Positions 1 through 9,209 are shown, numbered from the stretch's first letter. The stretch is DNA of 64,000 bases from Bacteroidales bacterium (GCA_024401395.1 JAKSLD010000011.1:1-64000); one strand, 5' to 3'. The notes: a model not told the origin generated them from the letters alone. Numbers and translations: made by a program.

Positions 1-4
1 GTCC

Positions 5-57
5 TTTCTGTATTAAGGCTGTATTAAGAGAGCGTTAAGAGAGTGTATAGAGAGGGA
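5..57 (+). repeat. 11-bp-period intergenic array (copy I)
   Basis: Imperfect 11-bp units ending in TTAAG or TATAG; the closing G falls at 17, 28, 39 and 50, an exact 11-bp period. The same pattern recurs near 26.6, 34.4, 40.6, 44.3 and 54.1 kb. No function is known to me. Confidence 0.75.
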
Positions 58-100
58 TGGGGATATGATTTTTATATGTTTTGTTTTTTGGGGGGGAGTG

Positions 101-194
101 GTTCTAGGAGGAGGCTGGTGGTTCTAGGAGGAGGTAGTAGTTCTAGGAGGGGCTGGTGGTGGTTCTAGAGGGGTTAGTGGTTCTAGGAGGAGGG
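101..194 (+). repeat. G-rich ~20-bp degenerate direct repeat, five copies
   Basis: The core GTTCTAGGAGGAGG or a close variant starts at 101, 121, 140, 162 and 180. The strand is G-rich with runs of GG. Copies are head to tail without spacers, so it is not a CRISPR array. Confidence 0.75.
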
Positions 195-200
195 TTAACA

Positions 201-224
201 AGACGGTGTACACTCCGTCTCTAC
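201..224. repeat. REP-like palindrome ending in CTCTAC
   Basis: AGACGG and CCGTCT form a short stem, followed by CTACAA. A related element at 2722-2755 also ends in CGTCTCTACAA, so the two flank the exported-protein gene between them. REP-type palindromes of this kind are known in several phyla. Confidence 0.5.
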
Positions 225-296
225 AAAGCGATAACAAACGATTAGGAAGACACTAAAAGACGCTTGAAAAACCCCAAAAAACACCCAAAATATGTC

Positions 297-338
297 GTTC
301 GTCAAAAATTATTGCAGTTCGTCAAAAAGTTTATTGCG
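297..338 (+). repeat. Tandem duplication of about 21 bp
   Basis: GTTCGTCAAAAA-TTATTGC occurs twice back to back (297-316 and 317-338) with a 2-bp difference in length. It lies in the non-coding stretch before the first gene. No promoter box matching TAnnTTTG was found nearby. Confidence 0.6.
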
Positions 339-448
339 GGATGGAGGCAAATTTTTAGTTTCGTGACGGATTCTATGTGCACGTTCATCTCGATGAAAAC
401 ACACTGGACATACCAAAAATTAACAGTTATAAATTTTCAAAACAATTT

Positions 449-2698
449 ATGAAAAGATTTCTATCTTTTTTCATTTCTGCCTTGTGTGCTGTGGGTGCAT
501 GGGCGCAGCACACACAGAATGGTCACGAATACGTCGACCTCGGCTTGTCTGTCAAGTGGGCAACTTGCAATGTAGGAGCCAACACTCCACAATCTGCCGG
601 CGACTACTACTCATGGGGAGGAAAGGAAACCCTCTATGAAGCAGGTAGCGACATGGAGAACCCTACATGGAAAGAGGGCTATTCGGCTGGCTATGATTAT
701 AGCTCATACGAGTATATGGACCACAGCAAAGATTCGTATTTTGGGTACACCAAATATACAATTGACGATGGTCAATCAGATGGCGTATGGTACAACTCAG
801 AAGGCGAATTTATCGGCGATGGCAGGAATGAGCTTGAAGATGTCGATGACGTAGCCGTTCAGAAATGGGGCGGCAGATGGAAGATGCCAACGCTTGAACA
901 ACAATTAGAACTCTCTTACGGGTGTTACTGGGTATGGACAAATACCTATAACGGAGAAAGCGTCAACGGCTATATTGTCTATAAAGCGAAGAAAGAAGAA
1001 GATCAAGGTGTGCGCGTATCCGAGTATGGAACACCTTCATCGGATTATGATGTAGCTACAGATGCTCATATTTTCCTTCCTGCCGCAGGCTACTTCAAGG
1101 GTGCCGGTCTCTCAGACAATGGCGAATTCGGTAGATACTGGATGCGATCGCTCGAATTTGACGGCACTTTCAACGCGTTCTGCATAGGGTTCAGTAATTA
1201 CGAAGTGAATAGAATCTTAACTACCGAACGTATCTACGGGTGCCTTGTCCGTCCTGTCTATGCAACCCCTATCGCCCAGATAGGAGAAACAATCTATTCT
1301 GGTGTAGATGCGTTCATCACAGCATTCGAAGCAATCGAAGGCACAGCTACTGTCCAGCTTCTTGGCGATATTACTTTGCCAAAAGGTGAATCCCTTGGCA
1401 ACAAAAACGAGAATGCCGACATCACACTCGACCTCAATGGTCATAACATCACAGGCTATCGTGAGGATGATGCCGTAATTCTTGTGGAAGGTAACAAACT
1501 GACAATAGTAGGGGATGGTACTGTAGAGAACCCTGCCGAATTTGGAGATGTTGTCGGTGGCAAAAGTGCAATAGTGATAAACGGAGGAACATACATAGGT
1601 GAAGCGGATGCTGTATACATTTATCGTGGAGGTGAACTGATCATTAACGGCGGAAAGTTCGAGGCTCCTTATTTGTACGATGTTGACGATTCCTACACCA
1701 TGCCAATCGTCAAGGGTGGTCTCTTCTCAATGGACCCAACGGACTGCTTAGCTGTGGGCTATGATGTAGTGGAGAACATCGACGAGGAGTCTAAGGATGT
1801 GTATCCTTACATGGTGGTAAAGTCGGATGTCGAATTAAAGAATCTTGCAGGCTTGCTCGCAGTGCCTCAGGCTGGAGAGCTCAATATTAGGGCTTATTTT
1901 ACGGCACCAATGGGTAAATCTTTGCCTTATATGTATATGGTCGCTCGTGGTGGATATAAAAACTTGAACGAAGCTATTAGTAGCCTAGGGGAAGAAGATG
2001 TCGTTAGCTTTAGCAAGAGGCCTCTGCCTATTACGATGGATCTTCAGCCGCTAAATATCAAAGACTCATTTGAAGAATTGGTGGATGGAGAGACATACAC
2101 ACTCTTTGTGTATTTGCCTACTCCAACAGAAGACGAAGAAGAGGATGAGGAGGAAGAGTATTTTATAGAGTTCGCCACTATAGCATTTACGGTGGGCGAA
2201 GGCGAAATATACCCAGGGACAATTCCTGTAGAAGCTGGCAAACTCGACATCAAGGCATCGCTCTCGGTAAGTGACGAGGAGCTGGAAGCAGGTGTGAAAT
2301 ATAGTTATGCCCTTTTTGAAGGCAGGATTACAAACATGATGCAGATGGTTATGGTGGAGATGAGTGATACAAAAACTGTTTTGATCCTTGACAAGCCGGT
2401 AGCAATTGAATCGAATGACGTAGAGATCATATTGTCAAGCGATGACGTGGAGTTGGAAGCAGGCAAAGACTATACGCTGATTATCATTGATCCTACTAGA
2501 TTGGATCCTGCGTTGATGGGTTATGCCCCAGTGGTTTATGACTTTATCATCTACAAGGCAGTAGAGAAGAATACCGAAACAGCTATCGAGCGTGTCAACG
2601 CCGACAAGGCTCAGAAGGCTATCAAGACCATCGAGAACGGTAGGGTAGTCATCATACGTGGCGACAAGAAGTACGATTTGAGTGGAAGAGAGTTGTAG
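449..2698 (+). CDS. Exported FISUMP-type protein with beta-helix-like middle
   Basis: I start the gene at 449, not at the in-frame ATG at 377, because residues 1-20 from 449 (MKRFLSFFISALCAVGAWAQ) form a clear signal peptide. Residues ~25-280 resemble the FISUMP/major paralogous domain: YVDLGLSVKWATCNVGA near the start, a YSWGGKE segment, WGGRWKMPT and a LVRPVY-like end. The middle (~310-430) has short beta-rich turns such as ITLDLNGHNITG, typical of right-handed beta-helix repeats. A run of acidic residues (TEDEEEDEEEEY) follows near residue 575. The C-terminus ends in RVVIIRGDKKYDLSGREL, the short tail common on exported Prevotella proteins. Probably surface or extracellular; ligand unknown. 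It stands alone between repeat elements. Confidence 0.8.
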   Translation: MKRFLSFFISALCAVGAWAQHTQNGHEYVDLGLSVKWATCNVGANTPQSAGDYYSWGGKETLYEAGSDMENPTWKEGYSAGYDYSSYEYMDHSKDSYFGYTKYTIDDGQSDGVWYNSEGEFIGDGRNELEDVDDVAVQKWGGRWKMPTLEQQLELSYGCYWVWTNTYNGESVNGYIVYKAKKEEDQGVRVSEYGTPSSDYDVATDAHIFLPAAGYFKGAGLSDNGEFGRYWMRSLEFDGTFNAFCIGFSNYEVNRILTTERIYGCLVRPVYATPIAQIGETIYSGVDAFITAFEAIEGTATVQLLGDITLPKGESLGNKNENADITLDLNGHNITGYREDDAVILVEGNKLTIVGDGTVENPAEFGDVVGGKSAIVINGGTYIGEADAVYIYRGGELIINGGKFEAPYLYDVDDSYTMPIVKGGLFSMDPTDCLAVGYDVVENIDEESKDVYPYMVVKSDVELKNLAGLLAVPQAGELNIRAYFTAPMGKSLPYMYMVARGGYKNLNEAISSLGEEDVVSFSKRPLPITMDLQPLNIKDSFEELVDGETYTLFVYLPTPTEDEEEDEEEEYFIEFATIAFTVGEGEIYPGTIPVEAGKLDIKASLSVSDEELEAGVKYSYALFEGRITNMMQMVMVEMSDTKTVLILDKPVAIESNDVEIILSSDDVELEAGKDYTLIIIDPTRLDPALMGYAPVVYDFIIYKAVEKNTETAIERVNADKAQKAIKTIENGRVVIIRGDKKYDLSGREL

Positions 2699-2721
2699 AA
2701 GGGCTAGATATGCTAGCCTGG

Positions 2722-2755
2722 GTAGAGGTTAAGGCGCGATACATCGCGTCTCTAC
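2722..2755. repeat. REP-like palindrome downstream of the exported-protein gene
   Basis: GTAGAG...GCGCGAT-ACA-TCGCG...CTCTAC folds into an interrupted hairpin. Its right arm matches the element at 201-224 (CGTCTCTACAA shared). Confidence 0.5.
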
Positions 2756-2780
2756 AACAACGATAAAAGCAAATAAACTA

Positions 2781-2814
2781 AGAGGCGTTGCCGGTGGGCA
2801 GCGTCTCTTTTTTG
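2781..2814 (+). terminator. Rho-independent terminator
   Basis: Stem AGAGGCGTTGCC / GGCAGCGTCTCT with loop GGTG and two G-T pairs, followed by six T. It ends transcription of the exported-protein gene ending at 2698. Confidence 0.8.
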
Positions 2815-2818
2815 TTTA

Positions 2819-2868
2819 ATGCGTCTTATTGATGCTTATTGCGTCTTAATGCGTCTTAATGAAGCAGT
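2819..2868. repeat. 10-bp-period array
   Basis: Four units of about ATGCGTCTTA start at 2819, 2829, 2839 and 2849. The reverse complement (TTAAGACGCA) recalls the TTAAG units of the 11-bp arrays, but the period here is 10. Confidence 0.6.
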
Positions 2869-2957
2869 GCCGTTTTTGCCCGTTATATATTTGCATCGTC
2901 AACGTTGATAAACAAGTCACACGAATGAAACCAATGTTTTCAGATGATAGGAATGAA

Positions 2958-2993
2958 AAGAGGCCGCGCCAGTAATTACTGACACAGCCTCTT
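2958..2993 (-). terminator. Terminator of the maltose operon
   Basis: AAGAGGC / GCCTCTT outer stem with an inner CAGTAA/TTACTG pairing. Read on the minus strand it follows the GH13 stop at 3017 and is trailed by a short T-rich run. Confidence 0.65.
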
Positions 2994-3016
2994 CTCGTTA
3001 AATACACAAAATATGC

Positions 3017-4867
3017 TTATTGATTTAATTTAATCAAAGCAGCAGACATGGCAGGAACTGAAAGGTTCTCTGTCGTTATGTTTTTATCGGAGATGACATC
3101 ATGACCTTTTGTTGCGCCTCTGAGACCCTGAGCGTAGTGCTTAGTATCTATGGTGCGCTCCTCGTTACTTGCGTTGAGAATCAACATAATATTCTCATTC
3201 GCGGTCTGGCGGAAGAGAACATAAAGGTTATTCTGAGGCAGGTAGTGGAGCAAAGAGCCGTGGCACAGAGCCTCGCTAGTCTTGCGGAACTTAAACAGGC
3301 GTGCTGTGTACTCATACATATCATTCTCACGCTCAGGACGTGCGGTGAAGAAATTCTGCTCATCGCCAGTCCAACCGCCAGGGAAATCCTTTCTTATCTC
3401 AGAGTGCTGACCACCGTCGCCATCCATAAGCACCTCAGAGCCGATATAAAGCTGTGGGATGCCACGTACGGCAGCCAGGAAAGCTGTAGCCATCTTCTGT
3501 CTGTCGACATTACCCTGCATACAATGGAGGAAACGACCACAGTCGTGATTCTCCGCGAAAACGAGAAGATTTTCAGTATTGGCATAATGGTAGTCATCAG
3601 CGAGTACATCATAAAGTCTCTGCATACCTGTATCCCAACCGACATTCTCGTTGAATGCGGCGCAGATAGCATCGCGAAGAGGGAAGTCCATGATAGTCTT
3701 CAACTCAGAGTTGTACCCATCGGCGTTACGAGCATCTTTCTGCCAGTATGAGACCTTAGCAGTAGATGAGATCCATGTCTCACCTACCATATTGAAGTTA
3801 GGGTACTCCAGGTTAATGCGCTTATTCCATTCAGCCATAGCGTACTTGTCAGGGTAAGGATAAGTATCCTGACGAATGCCGTCGATACCAAACTCCTCTA
3901 TCCACCACATAGAATTCTGTATGAAATAGTTACATACAAGAGGATTAGCGAGGTTCATATCAGGCATAGTGTGGTCGAACCAAGCCTTAGTTGCGCGGTT
4001 GAGGTCCACCTCAGCTACGTGAGGGTCGCCTTGTGTTGAGAGGCGGAAGTTGGAAATCTCATGATTATCCTGAGACTGGTTGATCCAAGAGCTGCAAGGG
4101 AGGTCGTGCATCCACCAGTGGTTAGAGCCACAATGGTTGAAAACCATATCCATAATCACCTTAAGTTCCTTCTCGTGGCATCTCTTTATGAGCGCCTTGA
4201 AATCGGCATTACTGCCAAAACGAGCATCTACATTACTGTAGTCGGTGATAGCATAGCCATGGTAAGACGACTTCTCCATATTATTCTCCTGAACAGGATT
4301 AAGCCATAGGGCAGTCATGCCTAGGTCAGTGAAATAGTCGAGATGCTGACTGATACCCGCGAAGTCACCGCCATGACGACCATAAGGAGCAGAGCGGTCG
4401 GCCTTCTCGAGCATAGCCGAGACATTATCGTTCGAAGGGTCGCCATTAGCGAAACGGTCGGGCATGACAAGCATGATAGCATCCTCGCAGTTGAATCCTA
4501 TCCTCTCTGCAGAGCCATTGGCACGAGCCTTAAGTTCATACTGAACGGTAGAGACTACCTTATTCTTTAGCATGAACTTAATAGGCACGATACCCGGATT
4601 AGTGTTTGCAGATATATTAAGGTCCAGGAACACATAGTTAGGGTTCTGGACGAGAGTAATTCTCTCGATCGAAACGCCAGGATAATCGACAGATACCTGT
4701 GTCTTAGCGATATCCTGAGCATGAATCATCAGCTGGAGAGTTGGATTTTTGAAACCCACCCACCAATTCTGAGGTTCAACGTGTTGAATGCGACCCACCT
4801 GTGCCATAGCTGGACCAGCGCATAGCAATGAAAGAATAGCAGCCGCAAGAGTTGCATGTAGTTTCAT
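3017..4867 (-). CDS. GH13 alpha-amylase family enzyme, SusA-like neopullulanase
   Basis: Hydrolyses alpha-1,4 bonds in maltodextrins or pullulan. The 616 residues match the length of SusA-type neopullulanases. A signal peptide ends near residue 22 (AGPAMA), so the enzyme is exported, most likely periplasmic. Residues ~25-115 look like the N-terminal beta-sandwich of cyclomaltodextrinases (HVEPQNWWVGFKNP). GH13 motifs are intact: DMVFNH at 240-245, GIDGIRQD with nucleophile D334, VGETW with acid/base E363, and NHD with D442. It is the last gene of a four-gene operon, 11 bp after maltose phosphorylase, so it probably feeds maltose to the transporter and phosphorylase. No SusC/SusD is present here. 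Cyclomaltodextrinase is the main alternative activity. Confidence 0.9.
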   Translation of the reverse strand: MKLHATLAAAILSLLCAGPAMAQVGRIQHVEPQNWWVGFKNPTLQLMIHAQDIAKTQVSVDYPGVSIERITLVQNPNYVFLDLNISANTNPGIVPIKFMLKNKVVSTVQYELKARANGSAERIGFNCEDAIMLVMPDRFANGDPSNDNVSAMLEKADRSAPYGRHGGDFAGISQHLDYFTDLGMTALWLNPVQENNMEKSSYHGYAITDYSNVDARFGSNADFKALIKRCHEKELKVIMDMVFNHCGSNHWWMHDLPCSSWINQSQDNHEISNFRLSTQGDPHVAEVDLNRATKAWFDHTMPDMNLANPLVCNYFIQNSMWWIEEFGIDGIRQDTYPYPDKYAMAEWNKRINLEYPNFNMVGETWISSTAKVSYWQKDARNADGYNSELKTIMDFPLRDAICAAFNENVGWDTGMQRLYDVLADDYHYANTENLLVFAENHDCGRFLHCMQGNVDRQKMATAFLAAVRGIPQLYIGSEVLMDGDGGQHSEIRKDFPGGWTGDEQNFFTARPERENDMYEYTARLFKFRKTSEALCHGSLLHYLPQNNLYVLFRQTANENIMLILNASNEERTIDTKHYAQGLRGATKGHDVISDKNITTENLSVPAMSAALIKLNQ

Positions 4868-4878
4868 ATTTATTCGTT

Positions 4879-7194
4879 TTATTGTTTTTCAACTGTAACT
4901 TCAGCACCCGAATTGATGATGATATCCTTTCCGTAGAGCGACAATTTGAGTTCGCCATCACCAGTCTGAGCAATAGAAGTATGTGTCTGTGTAGTAGTTA
5001 CTACGATATCGTGCCCCATAAAGGTTATTCGGAAAGTATAGCTCTCCCACTGCTCAGGAATGATAGGGTTGAGGTACAGGCGTCCGCCATAGACCCTCTT
5101 GCCACCGAAACCCTCTACGATACTCATCCATGTGCCAGCCATAGAAGTGATGTGACAACCCTCACCCACTTCGTTATTGTAGTCATCAAGATCCAGTCGC
5201 GATGTACGCAGGTACATTTCGTAGGCCTTATCCTTACGGCCCAGGCGAGAAGCAAGGATAGAGTGGACACAAGGCGAGAGGCTCGATTCATGTACTGTTC
5301 TAGGCTCATAGAAATCGAAATGGCGAGCGATGGTATCAGTATCAAATTCATTCTCAAACAGATAGATACCCTGCAGCGTATCAGCCTGCTTGATGAAGCA
5401 AGAACGGAGGATACGGTCCCACGACCAATGCTGATTTATCGGGCGCTGAGAATAAGGCAGTTCAGATACAAGCGTCTGCTCCTTATCCATATAACCATCC
5501 TGCTGCAAGAATATGCCCAACTCCTCATTGCGAGGGTAGTACATATTATCTACGATAGTATTCCATTTAGCAGGTTCGTGCTCCTCATCAAAATTGACTT
5601 TCGCCTTGATGCGGCTCCATGCTGCCGGAGCCTTACTCTTGACGATACCGATGCATTCGTTGGCATAGGACATACACCAGCAAGCGAGACGAGAAGTGTA
5701 CCAGTTATTGTTCACATTATTCTCATACTCATTAGGACCAGTCACACCCAGCATCACATATTTCTTCTTCTCGGTGCTGAAAGTGATACGCTGAGCCCAG
5801 AACCTGGCGATGCCGATAAGAACCTCAAGGCCATACTGGTCGAGATACTTATAGTCCAATGTATGGCGGATATAGTTATGGATAGCAAAAGCTATGGCAC
5901 CATTTCTATGTATCTCCTCAAATGTAATCTCCCACTCATTGTGGCACTCCTCGCCATTTATTGTCACCATAGGGTAGAGAGCAGCGCCATCTGTAAATCC
6001 AAGCTTGCCAGCGTTCTCTATGGCACGCTCCAGGTGCTTGTAGCGATATATGAGCAACTGCTTCGTCACCTCTTTCGGTGCTGTCATAAGGAAGAAAGGA
6101 ATGCAGTAAGCCTCAGTATCCCAATACGTTGTTCCACCATATTTCTCGCCTGTGAAACCCTTAGGACCGACATTGAGACGCGCGTCCTCTCCAGTATAAG
6201 TCTGATTAAGCTGGAATATATTGAAACGTATAGCCTGTTGAGCTGCCACGTCACCCTCTATCTGGATATCGCTCTGCTTCCATTTGACAGCCCATTTGTT
6301 AGCCTGTTCCGAAAGCATAAGGTCGATGCCCTTCTCCTCCGCTCTCTTCGCCTGCTTGAGAGATTCTGCGCAAAGAGTCTCAGCAGAATAGTTGAGCGAA
6401 GAGCACACACCGATATACTTCTCTATGGTAAGAGTCTGGCCCTGTTTAACCTCAACTTTCATACGATTACCGACCCAAGCCTCCTTCTTGATAAGCTCAG
6501 GGCGTATATCCGTACACTCCTTACCATCGAGGAACAGCTTGGTACGCATAGAGAATGCAACCTGAAAATCCAGTTTCTTAGTCTGACCTAGAAGCGTAGC
6601 CTCATTAGAGTGGACATCCATACGGAGAATATTCCAGAAAGCCTCGTCATAGTTGGAATCCTGATTAACTACGCCACCATCAATATACGGCATAAGAGAT
6701 ATGGTCCCACTGAAGTTCACCGCCTCAATGCTGTATCGTATGGCTGCGCACTCAGTATCCACTATAGAAAGCAGACGTTGCGCCTTGACCCTTACTATCT
6801 TGCCATCAGGCAACTCAGCCTCGAAAGTACGGAGAAGGTATCCCTCCTTCATATTCAGCTCTCTGCGGAAAGAATGCACATTGCAGATGAAGAGGTTGAG
6901 CATATGAGTATCAACAAGGACATCGATACCAATATAATTAGGCGAGTTGAGCACCTTAGCAAAATACTCAGGGTAGCCATTCTTCCACCAACCCACACGA
7001 GTCTTGTCGGGGTAATAGATACCTGCTATGTACGACCCCTGCAGAGTCTTGCCAGTATAGCGCTCCTCAAAATTGGCGCGCTGACCCATCTTACCGTTGC
7101 CCAAAGAGAACAAACTCTCTGACGAACGCTGATTATCTGCCGAGAAACCCTCTTCAATGATGCTCCAAGGGTCTGCTTTGATATATTGATTCAT
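4879..7194 (-). CDS. Glycoside hydrolase family 65 maltose phosphorylase
   Basis: Converts maltose and phosphate to glucose and beta-glucose-1-phosphate in the cytoplasm; there is no signal peptide. The 771 residues are full length for GH65. WDTE at 358-361 belongs to the family core. VTGPNEYENNVNNNWYT at ~483-500 holds the general acid (E489), and the NNVNNN stretch is what I expect of maltose phosphorylases, whereas kojibiose and trehalose enzymes usually read GPDEYH. The gene lies 24 bp after beta-phosphoglucomutase, which consumes its product, so substrate assignment and context agree. Kojibiose or another alpha-glucobiose cannot be fully excluded without assay. Confidence 0.92.
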   Translation of the reverse strand: MNQYIKADPWSIIEEGFSADNQRSSESLFSLGNGKMGQRANFEERYTGKTLQGSYIAGIYYPDKTRVGWWKNGYPEYFAKVLNSPNYIGIDVLVDTHMLNLFICNVHSFRRELNMKEGYLLRTFEAELPDGKIVRVKAQRLLSIVDTECAAIRYSIEAVNFSGTISLMPYIDGGVVNQDSNYDEAFWNILRMDVHSNEATLLGQTKKLDFQVAFSMRTKLFLDGKECTDIRPELIKKEAWVGNRMKVEVKQGQTLTIEKYIGVCSSLNYSAETLCAESLKQAKRAEEKGIDLMLSEQANKWAVKWKQSDIQIEGDVAAQQAIRFNIFQLNQTYTGEDARLNVGPKGFTGEKYGGTTYWDTEAYCIPFFLMTAPKEVTKQLLIYRYKHLERAIENAGKLGFTDGAALYPMVTINGEECHNEWEITFEEIHRNGAIAFAIHNYIRHTLDYKYLDQYGLEVLIGIARFWAQRITFSTEKKKYVMLGVTGPNEYENNVNNNWYTSRLACWCMSYANECIGIVKSKAPAAWSRIKAKVNFDEEHEPAKWNTIVDNMYYPRNEELGIFLQQDGYMDKEQTLVSELPYSQRPINQHWSWDRILRSCFIKQADTLQGIYLFENEFDTDTIARHFDFYEPRTVHESSLSPCVHSILASRLGRKDKAYEMYLRTSRLDLDDYNNEVGEGCHITSMAGTWMSIVEGFGGKRVYGGRLYLNPIIPEQWESYTFRITFMGHDIVVTTTQTHTSIAQTGDGELKLSLYGKDIIINSGAEVTVEKQ

Positions 7195-7218
7195 AATAGG
7201 ACTGTCGAATTAATAGGA

Positions 7219-7869
7219 TTATTGGAACAATTGTTTGAGGCGGTCAATCGTCATTTCGGCAAGCGAATTGACACAGAAATCGGCTTGTGATAATACTGCT
7301 GGAGTACCGATTCCAATGCAATGCATGCCTCCACGACGAGCGGCCTCTATTCCTGCTGCGGCATCTTCAAAGACACAACAATCTGATGGTTGCGCGCCCA
7401 GAGCTTCAGCCCCCTTGAGAAAAACCTCAGGGTCGGGCTTTGCTTTTGATACCTTAGTGCCATCTATTATTGCGTCAAATAAGGGTGCCAACTGAAGTCT
7501 ATCCAAAATAGTCTGAGCGTTCTTTGAGGCAGAGCCAAGAGCCACACCGATACCAGCTGCTCTAAGATCGGTGAGGAACTGACGTGCGCCAGGCAGTATC
7601 TCATCAGGCGTCATCTGGCTGATAAGCTTTACATATTCCGTATTCTTCTCAGCAGCCATAGCATTTTTCTCCTCTTCAGAGAATTTGCCAGAGAGCCCCC
7701 CTACTTCAAGCAGAATCTCAAGCGATGCCATACGCGATACCCCTTTGAGTCGCTCGTTGTCCTGCTCTGTAAAGTCGAAGCCAAGACGCTTTGCCAGATT
7801 CTTCCATGCTATATAGTGATATTTGGCAGTATCAACCAGCACGCCGTCCAGATCGAATAGACAATTCAT
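7219..7869 (-). CDS. pgmB: Beta-phosphoglucomutase (HAD superfamily)
   Basis: Isomerises beta-glucose-1-phosphate to glucose-6-phosphate through a phospho-aspartate, sending the maltose phosphorylase product into glycolysis. The 216-residue length is typical. Motif I is FDLDGVLVDT with D6 as nucleophile and D8 as acid/base; the cap domain begins YHYIAWKNLAKRLGF, which is characteristic of PgmB. SGS-like motif II (ALGSASKNA) and motif IV (CCVFEDAAAGIEAA) are present. It sits between the MFS transporter (38 bp) and GH65 (24 bp) in one minus-strand operon. Other sugar-phosphate HAD enzymes look alike, but the neighbour decides. Confidence 0.92.
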   Translation of the reverse strand: MNCLFDLDGVLVDTAKYHYIAWKNLAKRLGFDFTEQDNERLKGVSRMASLEILLEVGGLSGKFSEEEKNAMAAEKNTEYVKLISQMTPDEILPGARQFLTDLRAAGIGVALGSASKNAQTILDRLQLAPLFDAIIDGTKVSKAKPDPEVFLKGAEALGAQPSDCCVFEDAAAGIEAARRGGMHCIGIGTPAVLSQADFCVNSLAEMTIDRLKQLFQ

Positions 7870-7907
7870 TGTTTTTGGTTAGTTTGTTTGATATTGTTAT
7901 TGTTGCT

Positions 7908-9209
7908 TTATTGTTCCTTCTTTATGTTCCACACCGCTACAGCACCTGCACCCATAAGGGCACCAGCTATGACCATCATCATAGGCTGACTATTACCGAC
8001 AAGGGTCATAAGATATCCACCGGCAATAGCTGCTACTATCTGTGGAAGGCATATTGTACAGTTGAACAGACCGAGATAAGTACCCATAGCGCTCGACTTC
8101 TGCAGCGCATTGGTAAGAATCGTAAATGGGAGTGCCAGCATAGCAGCCCATCCACAGCCGACAAGAAGCAGAGGCAAGAACATCAGATACTGGTCGTGAA
8201 CCAGATATGTCGATGCGAAGCCAATACCGCCGAGTAACAGACTTATAGAGTAGGCCACATGCGAATTCCTGAACCTAGGTATGATTACAGCCCAAGCGAC
8301 CGAACCGAGGGCCTGTACTGCATATAAGATGCCTACCCAGTTTCCTGCCTCCTGATATTCTGCTGACGCCACATCTGTAGTCCCCCATACATTCTCAGCC
8401 ACGGCACCTGTCAGATAGCTCCACATATACATGAATGCTGCCCAGCAGAAGAACTGAACGAGACCTACTGTCCAGAATGCCTTTGGTGCTTTTATCAACA
8501 ATTGTATGATATTATCCTTTTTCTCCTCTTTCGCCTGCTCACCCAGGTCGTGGAACTTAGCATACTCTTCAGGATTCATCTCCTTCACATGAGTAACAGT
8601 ATAAATCACACAAAGAATGAGTATTACAGCACCTGCGTAGAAAGAGTATACTACCGAATCAGGTACCATGCCCTTTTCTGCAGTATTGGCTATGCCGAGG
8701 AACGTAAATACGAATGGGAATACAAATCCTACAAGCGAACCAGCGTTGCAGAGGAACGACTGTATGGAATAGGCCAGACTCTTCTGTTTCTCATTTACCA
8801 TATCACCCACCATCATCTTGAAAGGCTGCATGGCCATATTAATAGACGTATCAAGGAACATCAGAGAGATAAGTCCGAAAGTCATCGCTGCTGATACCGA
8901 CAGTCCGAATGCTCCAGAATTAGGCAACATCGCCATGACGATGATAGAACAGATGGAGCCTATGAACAGATAAGGTATACGGCGTCCGAAGCGAGTCCAA
9001 GTCCTATCAGAAAATGCACCCACTATAGGTTGTACTATCATACCCATTAGCGGAGGCAGAATCCAGAAGTACGACAAATCGTGAGGGTCGGCGCCAAGAG
9101 TGGCAAATATACGACTCACATTGGCACTCTGAAGAGCATAGGCAATCTGTACGCCAAAGAAACCAAAGCTCAGGTCTACAAGTTGTCTGAAGGATAGATC
9201 TCGTTTCAT
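7908..9209 (-). CDS. MFS sugar transporter, probable maltose importer
   Basis: Inner-membrane carrier with about 12 hydrophobic segments over 433 residues. The N-terminal FRQLVDLSFGFFGVQIAYAL and the loop SDRTWTRFGRRIPYL resemble the SLC45/GPH-like sucrose-maltose group of the major facilitator superfamily. As first gene of the operon with beta-phosphoglucomutase, maltose phosphorylase and a GH13 enzyme, it most likely brings maltose from periplasm to cytoplasm by proton symport. Substrate is inferred from context. A -7 box at 9241-9248 and two LacI-type palindromes upstream suggest sugar-controlled expression. Confidence 0.88.
   Translation of the reverse strand: MKRDLSFRQLVDLSFGFFGVQIAYALQSANVSRIFATLGADPHDLSYFWILPPLMGMIVQPIVGAFSDRTWTRFGRRIPYLFIGSICSIIVMAMLPNSGAFGLSVSAAMTFGLISLMFLDTSINMAMQPFKMMVGDMVNEKQKSLAYSIQSFLCNAGSLVGFVFPFVFTFLGIANTAEKGMVPDSVVYSFYAGAVILILCVIYTVTHVKEMNPEEYAKFHDLGEQAKEEKKDNIIQLLIKAPKAFWTVGLVQFFCWAAFMYMWSYLTGAVAENVWGTTDVASAEYQEAGNWVGILYAVQALGSVAWAVIIPRFRNSHVAYSISLLLGGIGFASTYLVHDQYLMFLPLLLVGCGWAAMLALPFTILTNALQKSSAMGTYLGLFNCTICLPQIVAAIAGGYLMTLVGNSQPMMMVIAGALMGAGAVAVWNIKKEQ

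Noticed and set aside
101-194. Possible CRISPR array
   Set aside because: Degenerate ~20-bp units without unique spacers.
264-452. 62-residue frame before the FISUMP gene
   Set aside because: Overlaps the tandem duplication at 297-338 and ends within the true start region; no resemblance to a protein.
4852-6591. 579-residue plus-strand frame
   Set aside because: Lies antisense within the maltose phosphorylase gene, whose catalytic motifs and length are intact; the antisense translation resembles no protein.
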